This document shows positions 52,777 to 61,719 of a stretch of 64,000 nt of DNA, in pieces. Below the pieces are notes generated by a model, which saw only the letters and a program-made list of their open reading frames with translations, made no database searches and was not told the DNA's origin. This stretch comes from an uncultured bacterium. Its GTDB lineage: Bacteria; Cyanobacteriota; Vampirovibrionia; Gastranaerophilales; Gastranaerophilaceae. The translations under genes and the position numbers were made by a program. The stretch lies in contig CASDWH010000020.1 in the NCBI GenBank assembly GCA_949284715.1, forward strand, positions 1 to 64,000, given 5' to 3'. Positions within the stretch are counted from its first letter, which is position 1; every line of letters starts with the position of its first letter.

Positions 52777-53592
52777 ATGTTAAGTAATATTAATAATATT
52801 GGTTTTATTGGTTGCGGAAAGATGGGCGGTGCAATAATTTCTGGAGTTTTAAAATCCGGATTCACAAAATTAGTCGGTGTTGAGGCAAATAAAGAACTTG
52901 CAGAATCGGCATCTAAAAGATTAGGAATAAGCGTTATTACAGACAGTCAGCAGGTTGCAGAGATTTCTGATGTAATATTTATGGCTCTAAAACCGCAATA
53001 TATTCTTGAATGTGTTAATAATATAAAAGAAAAAATATCCGGCACCGGTAAAATTCTTGTTTCTGTTGCAGCAGGGGTTACAACAGAACAAATAGAGAAT
53101 ACTACAGGCGGCAGCATTTCTGTTATAAGGATTATGCCGAATACGCCGGCGCTTATTGGAGAGGGTGTTTTTGGTGTTGCAAAAGGCAGGTATGCAACAG
53201 AAGAACAGGTTGATACAATTAAATCACTTCTTAAAAATATCGGCACCTGTATTGATATTGAAGAAAATCAGATTGATATTGTAACAGCACTTTCAGGCTC
53301 AGGGCCTGCATTCTTCTATAAAATTATTAATGAAATGGCTCTGGGTGCGCAAAAATTGGGATTGGAGTATGATAAAGCTTTAATGTTTGCTTTAAAAACG
53401 GCAACAGGTTCTGCCAAAATGATTGAGCAGTCAGATGTACCTGTTGAAACTCTTATTTCAAATGTTGCAACAAAGGGCGGATGTACGGCCGTCGGTGTAG
53501 AGTATATGGATAGTGTTCATACCGGCGTGATTTTTGAAGAATTGATTAAAAATACGACAGATAAAGCCGCCGCACTTGGAAAGGGTAAATAG
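52777..53592 (+). CDS. proC: Pyrroline-5-carboxylate reductase
   Basis: ProC reduces pyrroline-5-carboxylate to proline with NAD(P)H. The 271-residue protein has the Rossmann GFIGCGKMGGAI at its N-terminus and the family signature ending SNVATKGGCTAVGVEYM (normally TSPGGTT). AAGAGGAGAAGG precedes the ATG. It is divergent from rpmH and converges on folE2. Confidence 0.97.
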   Translation: MLSNINNIGFIGCGKMGGAIISGVLKSGFTKLVGVEANKELAESASKRLGISVITDSQQVAEISDVIFMALKPQYILECVNNIKEKISGTGKILVSVAAGVTTEQIENTTGGSISVIRIMPNTPALIGEGVFGVAKGRYATEEQVDTIKSLLKNIGTCIDIEENQIDIVTALSGSGPAFFYKIINEMALGAQKLGLEYDKALMFALKTATGSAKMIEQSDVPVETLISNVATKGGCTAVGVEYMDSVHTGVIFEELIKNTTDKAAALGKGK

Positions 53593-53600
53593 AAAATACT

Positions 53601-54392
53601 TTATCCTTCTATTTGATATGCCCAGGCTGAGTGGTTGTGAATGCTTTCAAAAGCTTCGCATTCAACCTCAAACCGGTCAATTATATCGTTGTTCCTAAGT
53701 TTTAGAACAACATCTCTCAATAAGTCTTCGACAAACTTCGGGTTGTTGTATGCTTTTTCTGTTACAAATTTTTCATCCTCGCGTTTAAGCAGCGGATAGA
53801 GTTCGCAGGAGGCGCATTCTTCTATTGTTTTTACAAGGTCTTCTATCCAGATATGTTCTTCATTGTCGTACGTGATTTTAACCTTTACAATAGCTCTCTG
53901 GTTGTGAGCGCCGTAATCAGAGATTTCTTTTGAACAGGGGCATAAGGTCGTTACAGGAACTTTTACCCCGAGATAAAAAGTATAATTTTCATCTTCTTCA
54001 CCGTAATTTTCAAGAATACCTTCAAAAGAACAGTCATAGCATAAAGGGGCGCTAATATCTGTTACAGGTGACTTTTTATCTATAAAGTATTTGAATTTAA
54101 ATTTAAGATATCCGCATTTTGCATTAAGATGTTTAACCATTGCTTCAACACATCCCTGTATATCCACGCCGATAAGTTTTTTATTTCTCCAATCGTTTAA
54201 GATTTCCACAAAACGCGACATGTGTGTACCTTTATAGTGTGCAGGAAGTGATACCCCGGCGGTCACTTTTGCCGATACAACAATATTATCCTTGTCTTTT
54301 CTTTGTATGATAAGCGGAAAATCTAAATCCTTAATACCGACTTTCTGGATTGTGACTCCGCGGTTATCTGCTAAATTTTGTACATCTTTCAT
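53601..54392 (-). CDS. folE2: GTP cyclohydrolase FolE2 (type IB)
   Basis: The metal-independent-of-zinc form of GTP cyclohydrolase I that starts folate or queuosine synthesis. The 263-residue protein has VSLPAHYKGTHMSRFVEIL, the active-site VPVTTLCPCSKEISDYGAHNQRA with the metal-binding cysteine, and the C-terminal FESIHNHSAWAYQ. It is transcribed after the 102-residue repeat protein gene, three bases apart. Because queH is in the window, it may serve queuosine as well as folate. Confidence 0.96.
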   Translation of the reverse strand: MKDVQNLADNRGVTIQKVGIKDLDFPLIIQRKDKDNIVVSAKVTAGVSLPAHYKGTHMSRFVEILNDWRNKKLIGVDIQGCVEAMVKHLNAKCGYLKFKFKYFIDKKSPVTDISAPLCYDCSFEGILENYGEEDENYTFYLGVKVPVTTLCPCSKEISDYGAHNQRAIVKVKITYDNEEHIWIEDLVKTIEECASCELYPLLKREDEKFVTEKAYNNPKFVEDLLRDVVLKLRNNDIIDRFEVECEAFESIHNHSAWAYQIEG

Positions 54393-54395
54393 TAT

Positions 54396-54704
54396 TTATA
54401 CTTCTTCAAAACTGTTTTGTTCAAGTGCTATAAGGAGTTTTAAAGCTGCAATTCTCTGTGTTTTGGGCGGAGCATTCCTCAGCAATTCAATCCCTTTCAT
54501 CATAACAGGGTCATTGTCATACCAGCGGTTGCCTTTTCCCTGATAAGTATTCATAATATCGTAAACCCGTTCTATTACTTCTGCTGCGACGTCCTCTTGA
54601 AGTTTAAGCATAAAATTTGCCGCTTCATTTTTTGTTTCTTCCGGTTGTATTTTAAGAAGTTCAAGAGCCTCTTTTAATATAGGGTCGTTATCATACCATC
54701 TCAT
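54396..54704 (-). CDS. Unknown protein with two RWYDNDP repeats
   Basis: The 102-residue protein contains two copies of a unit that begins RWYDNDP (residues 2-8 and 60-66) and continues with ELL-x3-P-x7-AA-x2-L (about 15-35 and 73-90). It is a small helical duplicated domain; function unknown. AAGGA lies nine bases before the ATG. It is the first gene of an operon with folE2, separated from it by three bases. Confidence 0.8.
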   Translation of the reverse strand: MRWYDNDPILKEALELLKIQPEETKNEAANFMLKLQEDVAAEVIERVYDIMNTYQGKGNRWYDNDPVMMKGIELLRNAPPKTQRIAALKLLIALEQNSFEEV

Positions 54705-54789
54705 AAAAATATCCTTAACTTTTCAATTATACGGTTATATTGTATAATAAATTAGCAATAAATACAAAATAATAAAGTGGAGTATAAAC

Positions 54790-55248
54790 ATGAAACTTCT
54801 TTTGATAAACGGGCCGAATTTGAATCTTTTAGGAGTACGAGAGCCTCAAAAATATGGAAATACAACCCTTGCAGATATAGAAGAAGATTTAATAAAACTC
54901 GCATTAAGTAATGGTGCAAAACTTGAATGCTATCAAAGCAATCATGAGGGAGAAATTATTGATAAAATTCAATCTGCTCTCGGAATTTTCGACGGAATTA
55001 TTATAAATGCCGGCGGATTTACGCACACAAGCGTTGCAATAAGAGATGCTATTGCGGCTGTGAATATTCCGACGGTAGAAGTCCATATGACAAATATTCA
55101 TTCAAGAGAAGAGTTCAGGCATATTTCAATGATATCAGGCGTATCAATAGCACAGGTTGTAGGCTTCGGGCAGAAAAGCTACGAGTATGCGCTTGATGGA
55201 CTTATATGGCATTTAAAACAGATAAAGGATATAGATTTGGAGGTCTAA
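54790..55248 (+). CDS. aroQ: 3-dehydroquinate dehydratase, type II
   Basis: AroQ is the third step of the shikimate pathway. The 152-residue protein has LLINGPNLNLLGVREPQKYG with the catalytic tyrosine, ECYQSNHEGEIIDKI, INAGGFTHTSVAIRDAI and PTVEVHMTNIHSREEFRHIS, all family motifs. GTGGAG precedes the ATG; TATAAT lies upstream near 54742. The end overlaps cysE by four bases in a convergent arrangement. Confidence 0.98.
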   Translation: MKLLLINGPNLNLLGVREPQKYGNTTLADIEEDLIKLALSNGAKLECYQSNHEGEIIDKIQSALGIFDGIIINAGGFTHTSVAIRDAIAAVNIPTVEVHMTNIHSREEFRHISMISGVSIAQVVGFGQKSYEYALDGLIWHLKQIKDIDLEV

Positions 55249-55925
55249 TTATCTTTTTGTTCTTCCAGTTTTGCTATTCTTTCTTTTAAATCAAGGAGTT
55301 CGTATTTTGTTCTGTTAAGTTCACAGGTAACAGGGTCAGGAATTCTGTTGTGCATTAGTACTCCATCAGTATTGTAGAATTTCTGTTTAACAACTCTTCC
55401 TGGAACGCCTATTACAGTACAGTGTTCAGGCACATTATTTACTACAACAGAGCCTGCTCCGATTCTTACAAAATCGCCTATTTCAATATTGCCGAGGACT
55501 TTAGCTCCTGCACCTACTATTACGCTATTACCTATAGTCGGGTGGCGTTTTACTTCATCTTTTCCGGTTCCGCCCAGTGTAACCTGCTGGTAAATTAATA
55601 CATCATCTTTTATTATTGCGGTTTCACCTATTACAACCCCTTCTCCGTGGTCAATGAAAAACCGCTTTCCTATTCTGGCTCCCGGATGAATTTCTATACC
55701 GGTTATTATTCTTGTTAAATATGTCATAAATCTTGGTATAAAAGGAACTTTCCAGCACCAGAGTTTATGCGCAATTCTGTATGCAATAAGAGCATGCAGC
55801 CCGGGATAACAAAAAATTACCTCAACAATATTTCTGGCGGCAGGGTCTTTATCATATATAACCTGAATATCCTCTTTTACTCGTTCAATAGCTCTTTGTA
55901 GCAGATTTTTCTTTTTTGCAGACAT
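55245..55925 (-). CDS. cysE: Serine O-acetyltransferase
   Basis: CysE acetylates serine as the first step of cysteine synthesis. The 226-residue protein has the left-handed beta-helix hexapeptide repeats (GIEIHPGARIGKRFFIDHGEGVVIGETAIIKDDVLI, in parts) with the catalytic His and Asp in IDHGEGVVIGE. Its start overlaps the cysK stop (TAATG), so the two form one operon. The C-terminal tail that normally inserts in CysK is replaced by a coiled coil (LLDLKERIAKLEEQKDN). Confidence 0.95.
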   Translation of the reverse strand: MSAKKKNLLQRAIERVKEDIQVIYDKDPAARNIVEVIFCYPGLHALIAYRIAHKLWCWKVPFIPRFMTYLTRIITGIEIHPGARIGKRFFIDHGEGVVIGETAIIKDDVLIYQQVTLGGTGKDEVKRHPTIGNSVIVGAGAKVLGNIEIGDFVRIGAGSVVVNNVPEHCTVIGVPGRVVKQKFYNTDGVLMHNRIPDPVTCELNRTKYELLDLKERIAKLEEQKDN

Positions 55926-56815
55926 TATTCAAACAGCTCCCCGGATAAATATCTTTCACCAAAATCAGGAATTACAGTGACAATTGTTTTATCAGGATAG
56001 TTCGCCGATAACTGTTTTGCAGCAGCAAGATTCGCTCCGGCAGAAATTCCGCCGAGAATTCCTTTTTCTTTTGCTAAATTTCTTGATTCAAGAATAGCCT
56101 CGTCACCTTTTATTGTTATAACTCCGTCAACTATGTTTTTATCATATAATTCGGGAATAAAATTGGCACCTATCCCCTGAATTTTATGCGAACCGGCGCT
56201 GCCTTTTGTTATTAATGGGCTTTCTGCCGGTTCAACACCGAAGGCAAGAAGCGCGGGATTGTATTTTTTTAATCCTGCCGCTGTTCCTGTAATAGTTCCG
56301 CCGCTGCCTATTCCTGCAACAAAAATATCAACTCTGCCGTTTGTTTGTTCCCATATTTCTTTTGAGGTGCCTTCTATATGTGAAAGCGTGTTATCAGGAT
56401 TAGAAAACTGCATTGGGATAAAGCTGTTTTTATATTTTTTATGAAGTTCTTCTGCTTTATCTACAGCGCCCTGCATTCCCGACTCTGCCGGGGTCAGAAC
56501 TAATTCGGCACCGAAGGCTTTTATCATTTTTTTTCGCTCTTCAGTCATATTCTCAGGCATGACAACAATAAGCTTTAATCCAAACGCCGCACAGCACATT
56601 GCAAGCCCTATGCCTGTATTTCCGCTTGTCGGCTCAATTATTATTGTTTCGTTGTTAATTTCCCCGCGTTCCTGTGCTTTTTTCAGCATATATAGCGATG
56701 CTCTGTCTTTTATTGAGCCGGATGGGTTAAAGAATTCAAGTTTCAATAGAATCCGGTTGTTATACTTTACAATTGGACTATTCCCGATTAACTCAGTAAT
56801 ATCATTAAAAATCAA
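55925..56815 (-). CDS. cysK: Cysteine synthase (O-acetylserine sulfhydrylase)
   Basis: CysK makes cysteine from O-acetylserine and sulfide with PLP. The 296-residue protein has the PLP lysine in FNPSGSIKDRASLYM (usually PAGSVKDR), the phosphate loop GIGSGGTITGT, and TSGNTGIGLAM. It precedes cysE on the same strand. Its ATG has no strong ribosome binding site (GAGCGAGG further up). Confidence 0.96.
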   Translation of the reverse strand: MIFNDITELIGNSPIVKYNNRILLKLEFFNPSGSIKDRASLYMLKKAQERGEINNETIIIEPTSGNTGIGLAMCCAAFGLKLIVVMPENMTEERKKMIKAFGAELVLTPAESGMQGAVDKAEELHKKYKNSFIPMQFSNPDNTLSHIEGTSKEIWEQTNGRVDIFVAGIGSGGTITGTAAGLKKYNPALLAFGVEPAESPLITKGSAGSHKIQGIGANFIPELYDKNIVDGVITIKGDEAILESRNLAKEKGILGGISAGANLAAAKQLSANYPDKTIVTVIPDFGERYLSGELFE

Positions 56816-56857
56816 AATAAAAAACCTCGCTCTTTACCTTCTGATTATACCACCAGA

Positions 56858-58219
56858 TTAATTAGTGCAGCAAGATAATTTATCTTTTAAAATTCTTACC
56901 GCATCAATCAGCGGGTCTATGCTCGTAGAATACGGGGGAGCGTAAGTCATATCGGCATCATTAAGTTCTTCAACAGTCATTCCGCGGATAAGCCCTGTTG
57001 ACAGGGTATTTATCCTTTTATCAGCGTCACCTGAGCCGACTGATTGCGCACCTAAAATTTTATGCGAACGTCTGTCTGCAATAAGTTTCAATGTAACATA
57101 TCCCACAGCAGGCATATATCCGGCTTTATCACGTTTTGTTACAATTGCACTTACTACATCGTATCCTAAGTTTTTTGCTGTTTTGCTGCTAAGACCTGTT
57201 CTTGACATTGTCATATCCATAAAACGGGTTACTGCTGAGCCTAAAATGCCTTCAAAATCATCAACAGTGCCGCACATATTAAGCGCTGCACACCGGCCTT
57301 CTTTGTTTGCTGTAGAACCAAGCGGAACCCACATCGGAGTGTCTGATATCATATTAATTTTTTCTACACAGTCCCCTGCTGCATATATATCAGGAATATT
57401 TGTAAGCATTCTGCTGTTGACTTTTATTGCTCCGGATGCACCCAGTTCAATATCTGCTGATTTAGCAAGGTTAACTACCGGAGAAACACCGCTGCATATT
57501 ACCGCCATATCGGTATTTATTGTTTGGCTGTCTGCGAGTTTTATACCTGTAATTTCCTCTTCTCCCAGAAATTCGGTGATTCTGGCTGATGTAATAATAT
57601 TAACTTTATCTCCGTAAGTTTTTAAAATATAAGCGGATATTAATGATGCCATGTCCTCATCAAAAGTTCCCATAATACTATAATTTTTTTCAAGAAGAGT
57701 AACATTTAATCCGTTTCTGACAAATGCTTCAAGAAGTTCAATTCCGATGTATCCTCCGCCGATGATAACAGCATTTTTCGATTTAAGCATCTTATTTTTT
57801 ATATCAATTCCATCATTAATCGTTTTTAAGGTATACACTCCTTTAATATCTCTGTTTTTGATATCAGGAATATATGGCGTGGAGCCGGTCGCAATTAATA
57901 GTTTGTCATAAGATGTTACAAAAACTTCTCCGCTTGCAAGATTAGAAACCTCTATTTCCTTTTTATCAGGATGGATAGCCAAAACCTCGTGTCTGCTGAA
58001 TACTTTTATCCCTTTCTCTTCAAAATCCTGGATTGTGCGGACAATAAGTTTTTCTACATCCTCGAAATTCCCCTCGATGTAATAAGGCAGGCCGCAGGCT
58101 GAATAAGAAATATATTCTTCCTTTGTGTAAATGACAACCTCTGCATCCGGAAGCAGACGTTTTGATTTTGCAGCCGCTTTTGCACCTGCTGCCACAGCTC
58201 CTACAATTACTATTTTCAT
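56858..58219 (-). CDS. FAD-dependent NAD(P)H oxidase / CoA-disulfide reductase-like
   Basis: The 453-residue flavoprotein has two Rossmann domains (VIVGAVAAGAKAA at the N-terminus; AVIIGGGYIGIELLEAF in the middle) and the single redox cysteine in SYSACGLPYYI (about residue 44). These are features of the Nox/CoADR family: water-forming NADH oxidase or CoA-disulfide reductase. The C-terminal domain (GYVTLKLIADRRSHKILGAQSVG) is the dimerisation part. The start at 58219 is chosen over a longer frame that begins at 58273. TATAAT lies about 28 bases upstream. Confidence 0.88.
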   Translation of the reverse strand: MKIVIVGAVAAGAKAAAKSKRLLPDAEVVIYTKEEYISYSACGLPYYIEGNFEDVEKLIVRTIQDFEEKGIKVFSRHEVLAIHPDKKEIEVSNLASGEVFVTSYDKLLIATGSTPYIPDIKNRDIKGVYTLKTINDGIDIKNKMLKSKNAVIIGGGYIGIELLEAFVRNGLNVTLLEKNYSIMGTFDEDMASLISAYILKTYGDKVNIITSARITEFLGEEEITGIKLADSQTINTDMAVICSGVSPVVNLAKSADIELGASGAIKVNSRMLTNIPDIYAAGDCVEKINMISDTPMWVPLGSTANKEGRCAALNMCGTVDDFEGILGSAVTRFMDMTMSRTGLSSKTAKNLGYDVVSAIVTKRDKAGYMPAVGYVTLKLIADRRSHKILGAQSVGSGDADKRINTLSTGLIRGMTVEELNDADMTYAPPYSTSIDPLIDAVRILKDKLSCCTN

Positions 58220-58384
58220 ACCAATATTTTGTATCAAATTAATTATTATAAATTCCGCACCCGGGCTAGTCATATACTACATTTATGAAAATTTTGCAAT
58301 AGCCGTGGTGGGCAATAGAAAAAAGGTGCAATACAATTTATTCTATTAATACATAAAATAACTTAAGGAAGAAAGCTTGTAAGT

Positions 58385-59425
58385 ATGAATATTAAAATAA
58401 CATTATCAAAACAAGAACTTGAAAAACTGACACTTCTCGCAGGTGATAAAAATACTTATTTAAAAGTAAAAAGTTCCGATACAAAAGACCTGATTATAAG
58501 AGGCTTGATGGAAAAATTCGGTGTTCTTTCTCTCGAAAATCTGCTAAGAAGCTGTCACTATTATGGCTTTGTTGAATTTAAGGACAAAAAATATCAGCAG
58601 GCAGTCTTTCAAATAGCAAAAGAACAGAACAAACGTTATTGCGCATATAGAAGAACTATACTTCAAATAGGATTTGAATGTCCGGAGGATTTAAGTTTAT
58701 TCTATTTTGATATTTATAAACTTAAACAGGATAAGCTAAATGAAAACATAAAAGCAGCAATCAGTGAATTGTCATGTTCTGGTAAAATAAAAAATTATTT
58801 AAATAAATACCAGTTATTTCTAAACAGTCTTAGTAATAAAAACCGGAATGAGTTTATACATATTTATAAACAACTTTTTACAACTAAAGAAAATAATACA
58901 ATTGCAATTGAAATGAAAGAAATTTTTAACAGTGCAGTTGCCGGAATCGCATGTCAGGTAAGGAATTATATTGATGATGTTTTCCCTATTTTTATATCAG
59001 ATTCTCTTAGTAAAAAAGAAAGCAAGTTTATTGAATTTCTGGTGTATGAAGGAAACAGTATTGATTATATGATAAGCGAAAATAAATCTATTGAATGGCT
59101 TATCAATCTTAAAAACAGACTTATAAAAAAATATGCAGCCAAAGATTTAAACGAACTGGTAATAATATATCTGATTGAAAAAAATTATCATGCTGATAAT
59201 CGTGCGTATTTAAATTTGCTGCTAAATATCAATATAGATAATGTTTTAAAAAATCTAAAACTTATTTCGCGTCTTACCGTGAGGACAAACAAACCGCGAG
59301 TTGAACAAATTATGGCAAGCCTTAATGAATTAAGGGTTAATAAGGTTGATACTATTGTAAAATCAGGCAGATACAAACAACTTACGGATTTACTAAATGA
59401 GGCAGCAAACCAAAATATAATATAA
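58385..59425 (+). CDS. Unknown helical protein, possible LuxR-like HTH
   Basis: I do not recognise this 346-residue Lys/Asn-rich helical protein. The region at about 215-265 (LSKKESKFIEFLVYEGNSIDYMISENKSIEWLINLKNRLIKKYAAKDLNELVI, in parts) follows the hydrophobic pattern of the LuxR/GerE helix-turn-helix (L-x-x-x-E ... F-L ... I-x-x-x-I ... S-I ... L-x-x-K ... L-V). It may be a degenerate DNA-binding protein, or chance. No membrane or signal segment. GGAAGAAAG precedes the ATG. Confidence 0.7.
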   Translation: MNIKITLSKQELEKLTLLAGDKNTYLKVKSSDTKDLIIRGLMEKFGVLSLENLLRSCHYYGFVEFKDKKYQQAVFQIAKEQNKRYCAYRRTILQIGFECPEDLSLFYFDIYKLKQDKLNENIKAAISELSCSGKIKNYLNKYQLFLNSLSNKNRNEFIHIYKQLFTTKENNTIAIEMKEIFNSAVAGIACQVRNYIDDVFPIFISDSLSKKESKFIEFLVYEGNSIDYMISENKSIEWLINLKNRLIKKYAAKDLNELVIIYLIEKNYHADNRAYLNLLLNINIDNVLKNLKLISRLTVRTNKPRVEQIMASLNELRVNKVDTIVKSGRYKQLTDLLNEAANQNII

Positions 59426-59430
59426 AGTTT

Positions 59431-60537
59431 TTAAAGATTTCTTATCAATTTCTCAATTCGTGAGGATGAAAGTCCGTCGCCATAAGGGTTTTTTACACTA
59501 AGGCGGGTCTGTTGTTTTGTTTTTGATAGTATTTTTTTACTTTCCGATATAATTTTGTCATAGTCCGCTCCGGCTAGTACTGATACTCCGGCTTCAATCC
59601 CTTCTTTTCGTTCGGTTTCATACCTCAGGACAATAACCGGACAGCCGAAGGCCGGTGCTTCTTCCTGTATTCCGCCGGAATCGGAAAGAATTAAATGTGC
59701 GTGTTTCATTAAATATACAAGATTCGGGTAATCAAGCGGCGGAAGCAGTTTTATATTTTTTAAACAGCCAAGAGCTTTTTCTATTTTAAATTTTACATTT
59801 GGATTTGGATGAACCGGTATAACAAATGTAAAATCCGGATAGTTTTCGGCAAGTAAGGTTATTGCTCTTATGATATTATCCAGCCGTTCTCCGTGGTTTT
59901 CTCTTCTGTGAACGGTGATTAATACAAGTTTTTCTACAGAAATTTCGTGAGAACTGAAAAAGGCTTCACTTGATTTCATAACACTTTCCGTGAGGCAGGA
60001 AAGTGCATCAATAACAGTATTTCCTACAACATGAACAGTTTCGGGATTTATATTTTCTTTTATTAATGCCCTGCGATTGGCTTCTGTTGGCGCAAAGTTT
60101 ATATCTGCAAGCCTTGATACCATTTGCCTTATTCCTTCTTCCGGAAACGGTTCAAATTTATCATAGGAACGCAGCCCGGCTTCTACATGAAGCAGGGGTA
60201 TTTTGTTATAAAAAGCGGTTAATGCTCCGCAAAGTACAGTCATTGTGTCGCCCTGCACTACAACAGCATCTATAGATTCTTTTTTATAAACCTCATCTAA
60301 TGCGTTCATAATTCTTGTCTGAACACCGGTTAAAGACTGGTTATCTCTCATTGAATCAAGGTTATAATCTGATTTAAGCCCGAAATACCCGAGTGTTTGG
60401 TTAGAAAGCTCTTTTTGCTGTTCGGTATTAATTATTAATACCTTGTATAACTCAGGATATTTCTTAAGCTCCAAAATCACAGGGGCAAGCTTAATAACCT
60501 CCGGACGTGTTCCAAATATAAAAGCAATATTTTTCAT
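59431..60537 (-). CDS. wecB: UDP-N-acetylglucosamine 2-epimerase (non-hydrolysing)
   Basis: WecB interconverts UDP-GlcNAc and UDP-ManNAc for surface polysaccharides. The 368-residue protein has IFGTRPEVIKLAPVI at the start, VQGDTMTVLCGALTAF, HVEAGLRSYDKFEPFPEE and LSDSGGIQEEAPAFGCPV, the family signature. The start at 60537 is set by the family; a TATAAT (60549-60544) ends six bases before the ATG and there is no Shine-Dalgarno, so it may be leaderless. Confidence 0.96.
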   Translation of the reverse strand: MKNIAFIFGTRPEVIKLAPVILELKKYPELYKVLIINTEQQKELSNQTLGYFGLKSDYNLDSMRDNQSLTGVQTRIMNALDEVYKKESIDAVVVQGDTMTVLCGALTAFYNKIPLLHVEAGLRSYDKFEPFPEEGIRQMVSRLADINFAPTEANRRALIKENINPETVHVVGNTVIDALSCLTESVMKSSEAFFSSHEISVEKLVLITVHRRENHGERLDNIIRAITLLAENYPDFTFVIPVHPNPNVKFKIEKALGCLKNIKLLPPLDYPNLVYLMKHAHLILSDSGGIQEEAPAFGCPVIVLRYETERKEGIEAGVSVLAGADYDKIISESKKILSKTKQQTRLSVKNPYGDGLSSSRIEKLIRNL

Positions 60538-60543
60538 ACAATT

Positions 60544-60549
60544 ATTATA
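60544..60549 (-). promoter_or_regulatory. -10 box of wecB, predicted leaderless start
   Basis: TATAAT on the minus strand, six bases before the ATG of wecB. The -35 region 17 bases upstream (TGGTTC) is a poor match. The same geometry is seen at ffh and smpB. Confidence 0.5.
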
Positions 60550-60575
60550 AATCAAAAGAACTCAGAGAACCATTA

Positions 60576-61148
60576 TTAACCAAATAATTTTGCCCAGAAG
60601 CTTTTTTTAGATTCCAGAATTTCTATACGCTGAGCCAGCTTTTTATTTTCATCAAGAAGTTCTGCTATTTGTTTTGAGAGTATTTCATTATCTTTTTTGT
60701 AGCCGCCGGCTTCAATTAAACTCTGTGCAAAATCAGATTCTTTAATATCATCCGTTATTTTTTTTGCAACGGCTTCAGCGAGCATTTGTAAAGTTTGGGA
60801 GCTGATATCCAGAGTTAAATTTCTGAGTTTTTGAGGCTTGCCTGTTGTTTGTATTACTTCGTTATCAGGCTCTATGGTTGTTAAAGCCTGTTGAGCGTCA
60901 GTTTCGTTTGTTTGCGGCTGTTTATCTTCGAGCTTTTCTGCAATAGCATTGTCGGGATATCCCTGTGCTTTCAATGAAATTCCACGTCTGATTTTCTTTA
61001 CAGAAATATCATCGTAAAAATCTACCCCGTTTTCATCTTCATATACAGGATCTATCTGCCAGTCTGAGATGAATATTTCTAAAGACTTTAAGTCTATAAA
61101 ATAATTCTCAGAGCTTAATTTTTTTAAAATATCGTCTTTTGATAGCAT
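60576..61148 (-). CDS. MerR-like N-terminus with coiled coil, unknown
   Basis: The 190-residue protein has an N-terminal segment (GVDFYDDISVKKIRRGISLKAQGYPDNAIAEKL, in parts, about residues 40-72) that resembles the MerR winged helix. It is followed by a Gln/Thr linker, and a C-terminal coiled coil (ILSKQIAELLDENKKLAQRIEILE). It could be a MerR-type regulator or a DNA-binding structural protein (a similar arrangement occurs in plasmid and chromosome partition proteins). It is the downstream neighbour of smpB, 9 bases apart, and probably co-transcribed. Confidence 0.65.
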   Translation of the reverse strand: MLSKDDILKKLSSENYFIDLKSLEIFISDWQIDPVYEDENGVDFYDDISVKKIRRGISLKAQGYPDNAIAEKLEDKQPQTNETDAQQALTTIEPDNEVIQTTGKPQKLRNLTLDISSQTLQMLAEAVAKKITDDIKESDFAQSLIEAGGYKKDNEILSKQIAELLDENKKLAQRIEILESKKSFWAKLFG

Positions 61149-61157
61149 TTAACTTCC

Positions 61158-61604
61158 TTACCTCTTAAGACTCCGCTCAATGTCCCTTGTTTGAGTCTTT
61201 TTAATTAAAGTTTCTCGTTTATCATACAACTTTTTACCTTTGCCTAAACCTAATTCTAGTTTAGCAAATCCTTTTGATAAAAACAATTCTAACGGCACAA
61301 TTGTAAAGCCGTCTTTTTTGAGTTTTATTTCAATTTTAAGAATTTCTTTTTTATTTAAAAGCAGCTTCCTAACTCTGTCCGGCTTGTGATTAAACCTGTT
61401 CCCCTGATCATACGGTGAAATATGCGAATTGTACAAAAATATTTCGCCATTTTCGATTTTAGCAAAACTGTCTTTTAAATTTATTCCGCCCGTTCTGATA
61501 GATTTAATTTCTGTTCCGGTCAGTACAATACCTGCCACATATTTTTCTGAAATAATGTAGTCGTGAAAGGCTTTACGGTTATTAGAAATGACTTTTCTTT
61601 CCAT
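61158..61604 (-). CDS. smpB: SsrA-binding protein SmpB
   Basis: SmpB carries tmRNA to stalled ribosomes. The 148-residue protein has the family motifs NRKAFHDYII, GIVLTGTEIKSIRTGGINLKDSF, YDQGNRFNHKPDRVRKLLL and the basic tail KGKKLYDKRETLIKKTQTRDIERSL. The ATG at 61604 lies six bases behind a TATAAT and has no Shine-Dalgarno, so the mRNA is probably leaderless. The matching ssrA is at 22778, far away. Confidence 0.96.
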   Translation of the reverse strand: MERKVISNNRKAFHDYIISEKYVAGIVLTGTEIKSIRTGGINLKDSFAKIENGEIFLYNSHISPYDQGNRFNHKPDRVRKLLLNKKEILKIEIKLKKDGFTIVPLELFLSKGFAKLELGLGKGKKLYDKRETLIKKTQTRDIERSLKR

Positions 61605-61610
61605 ATTGGG

Positions 61611-61639
61611 ATTATAATGCAAAACTAAATAATTGCCAA
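61611..61639 (-). promoter_or_regulatory. Promoter of smpB, predicted leaderless start
   Basis: On the minus strand: TTGGCA (61639-61634), 17 bases, TATAAT (61616-61611), six bases, ATG. The calculated transcription start is the A of the start codon. Confidence 0.7.
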
Positions 61640-61667
61640 CACTCAGATTAGAAAAACATAAGTACAA

Positions 61668-61696
61668 TTGCCTCAAGGGGGTTGTTGTGCTATAAT
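61668..61696 (+). promoter_or_regulatory. Promoter of the secreted-protein gene
   Basis: TTGCCT (61668-61673), 17 bases, TATAAT (61691-61696). Divergent from the smpB promoter; the gene has GGAGGGG before its ATG at 61720. Confidence 0.65.
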
Positions 61697-61719
61697 CCGG
61701 AATACGGAGGGGCGATATT

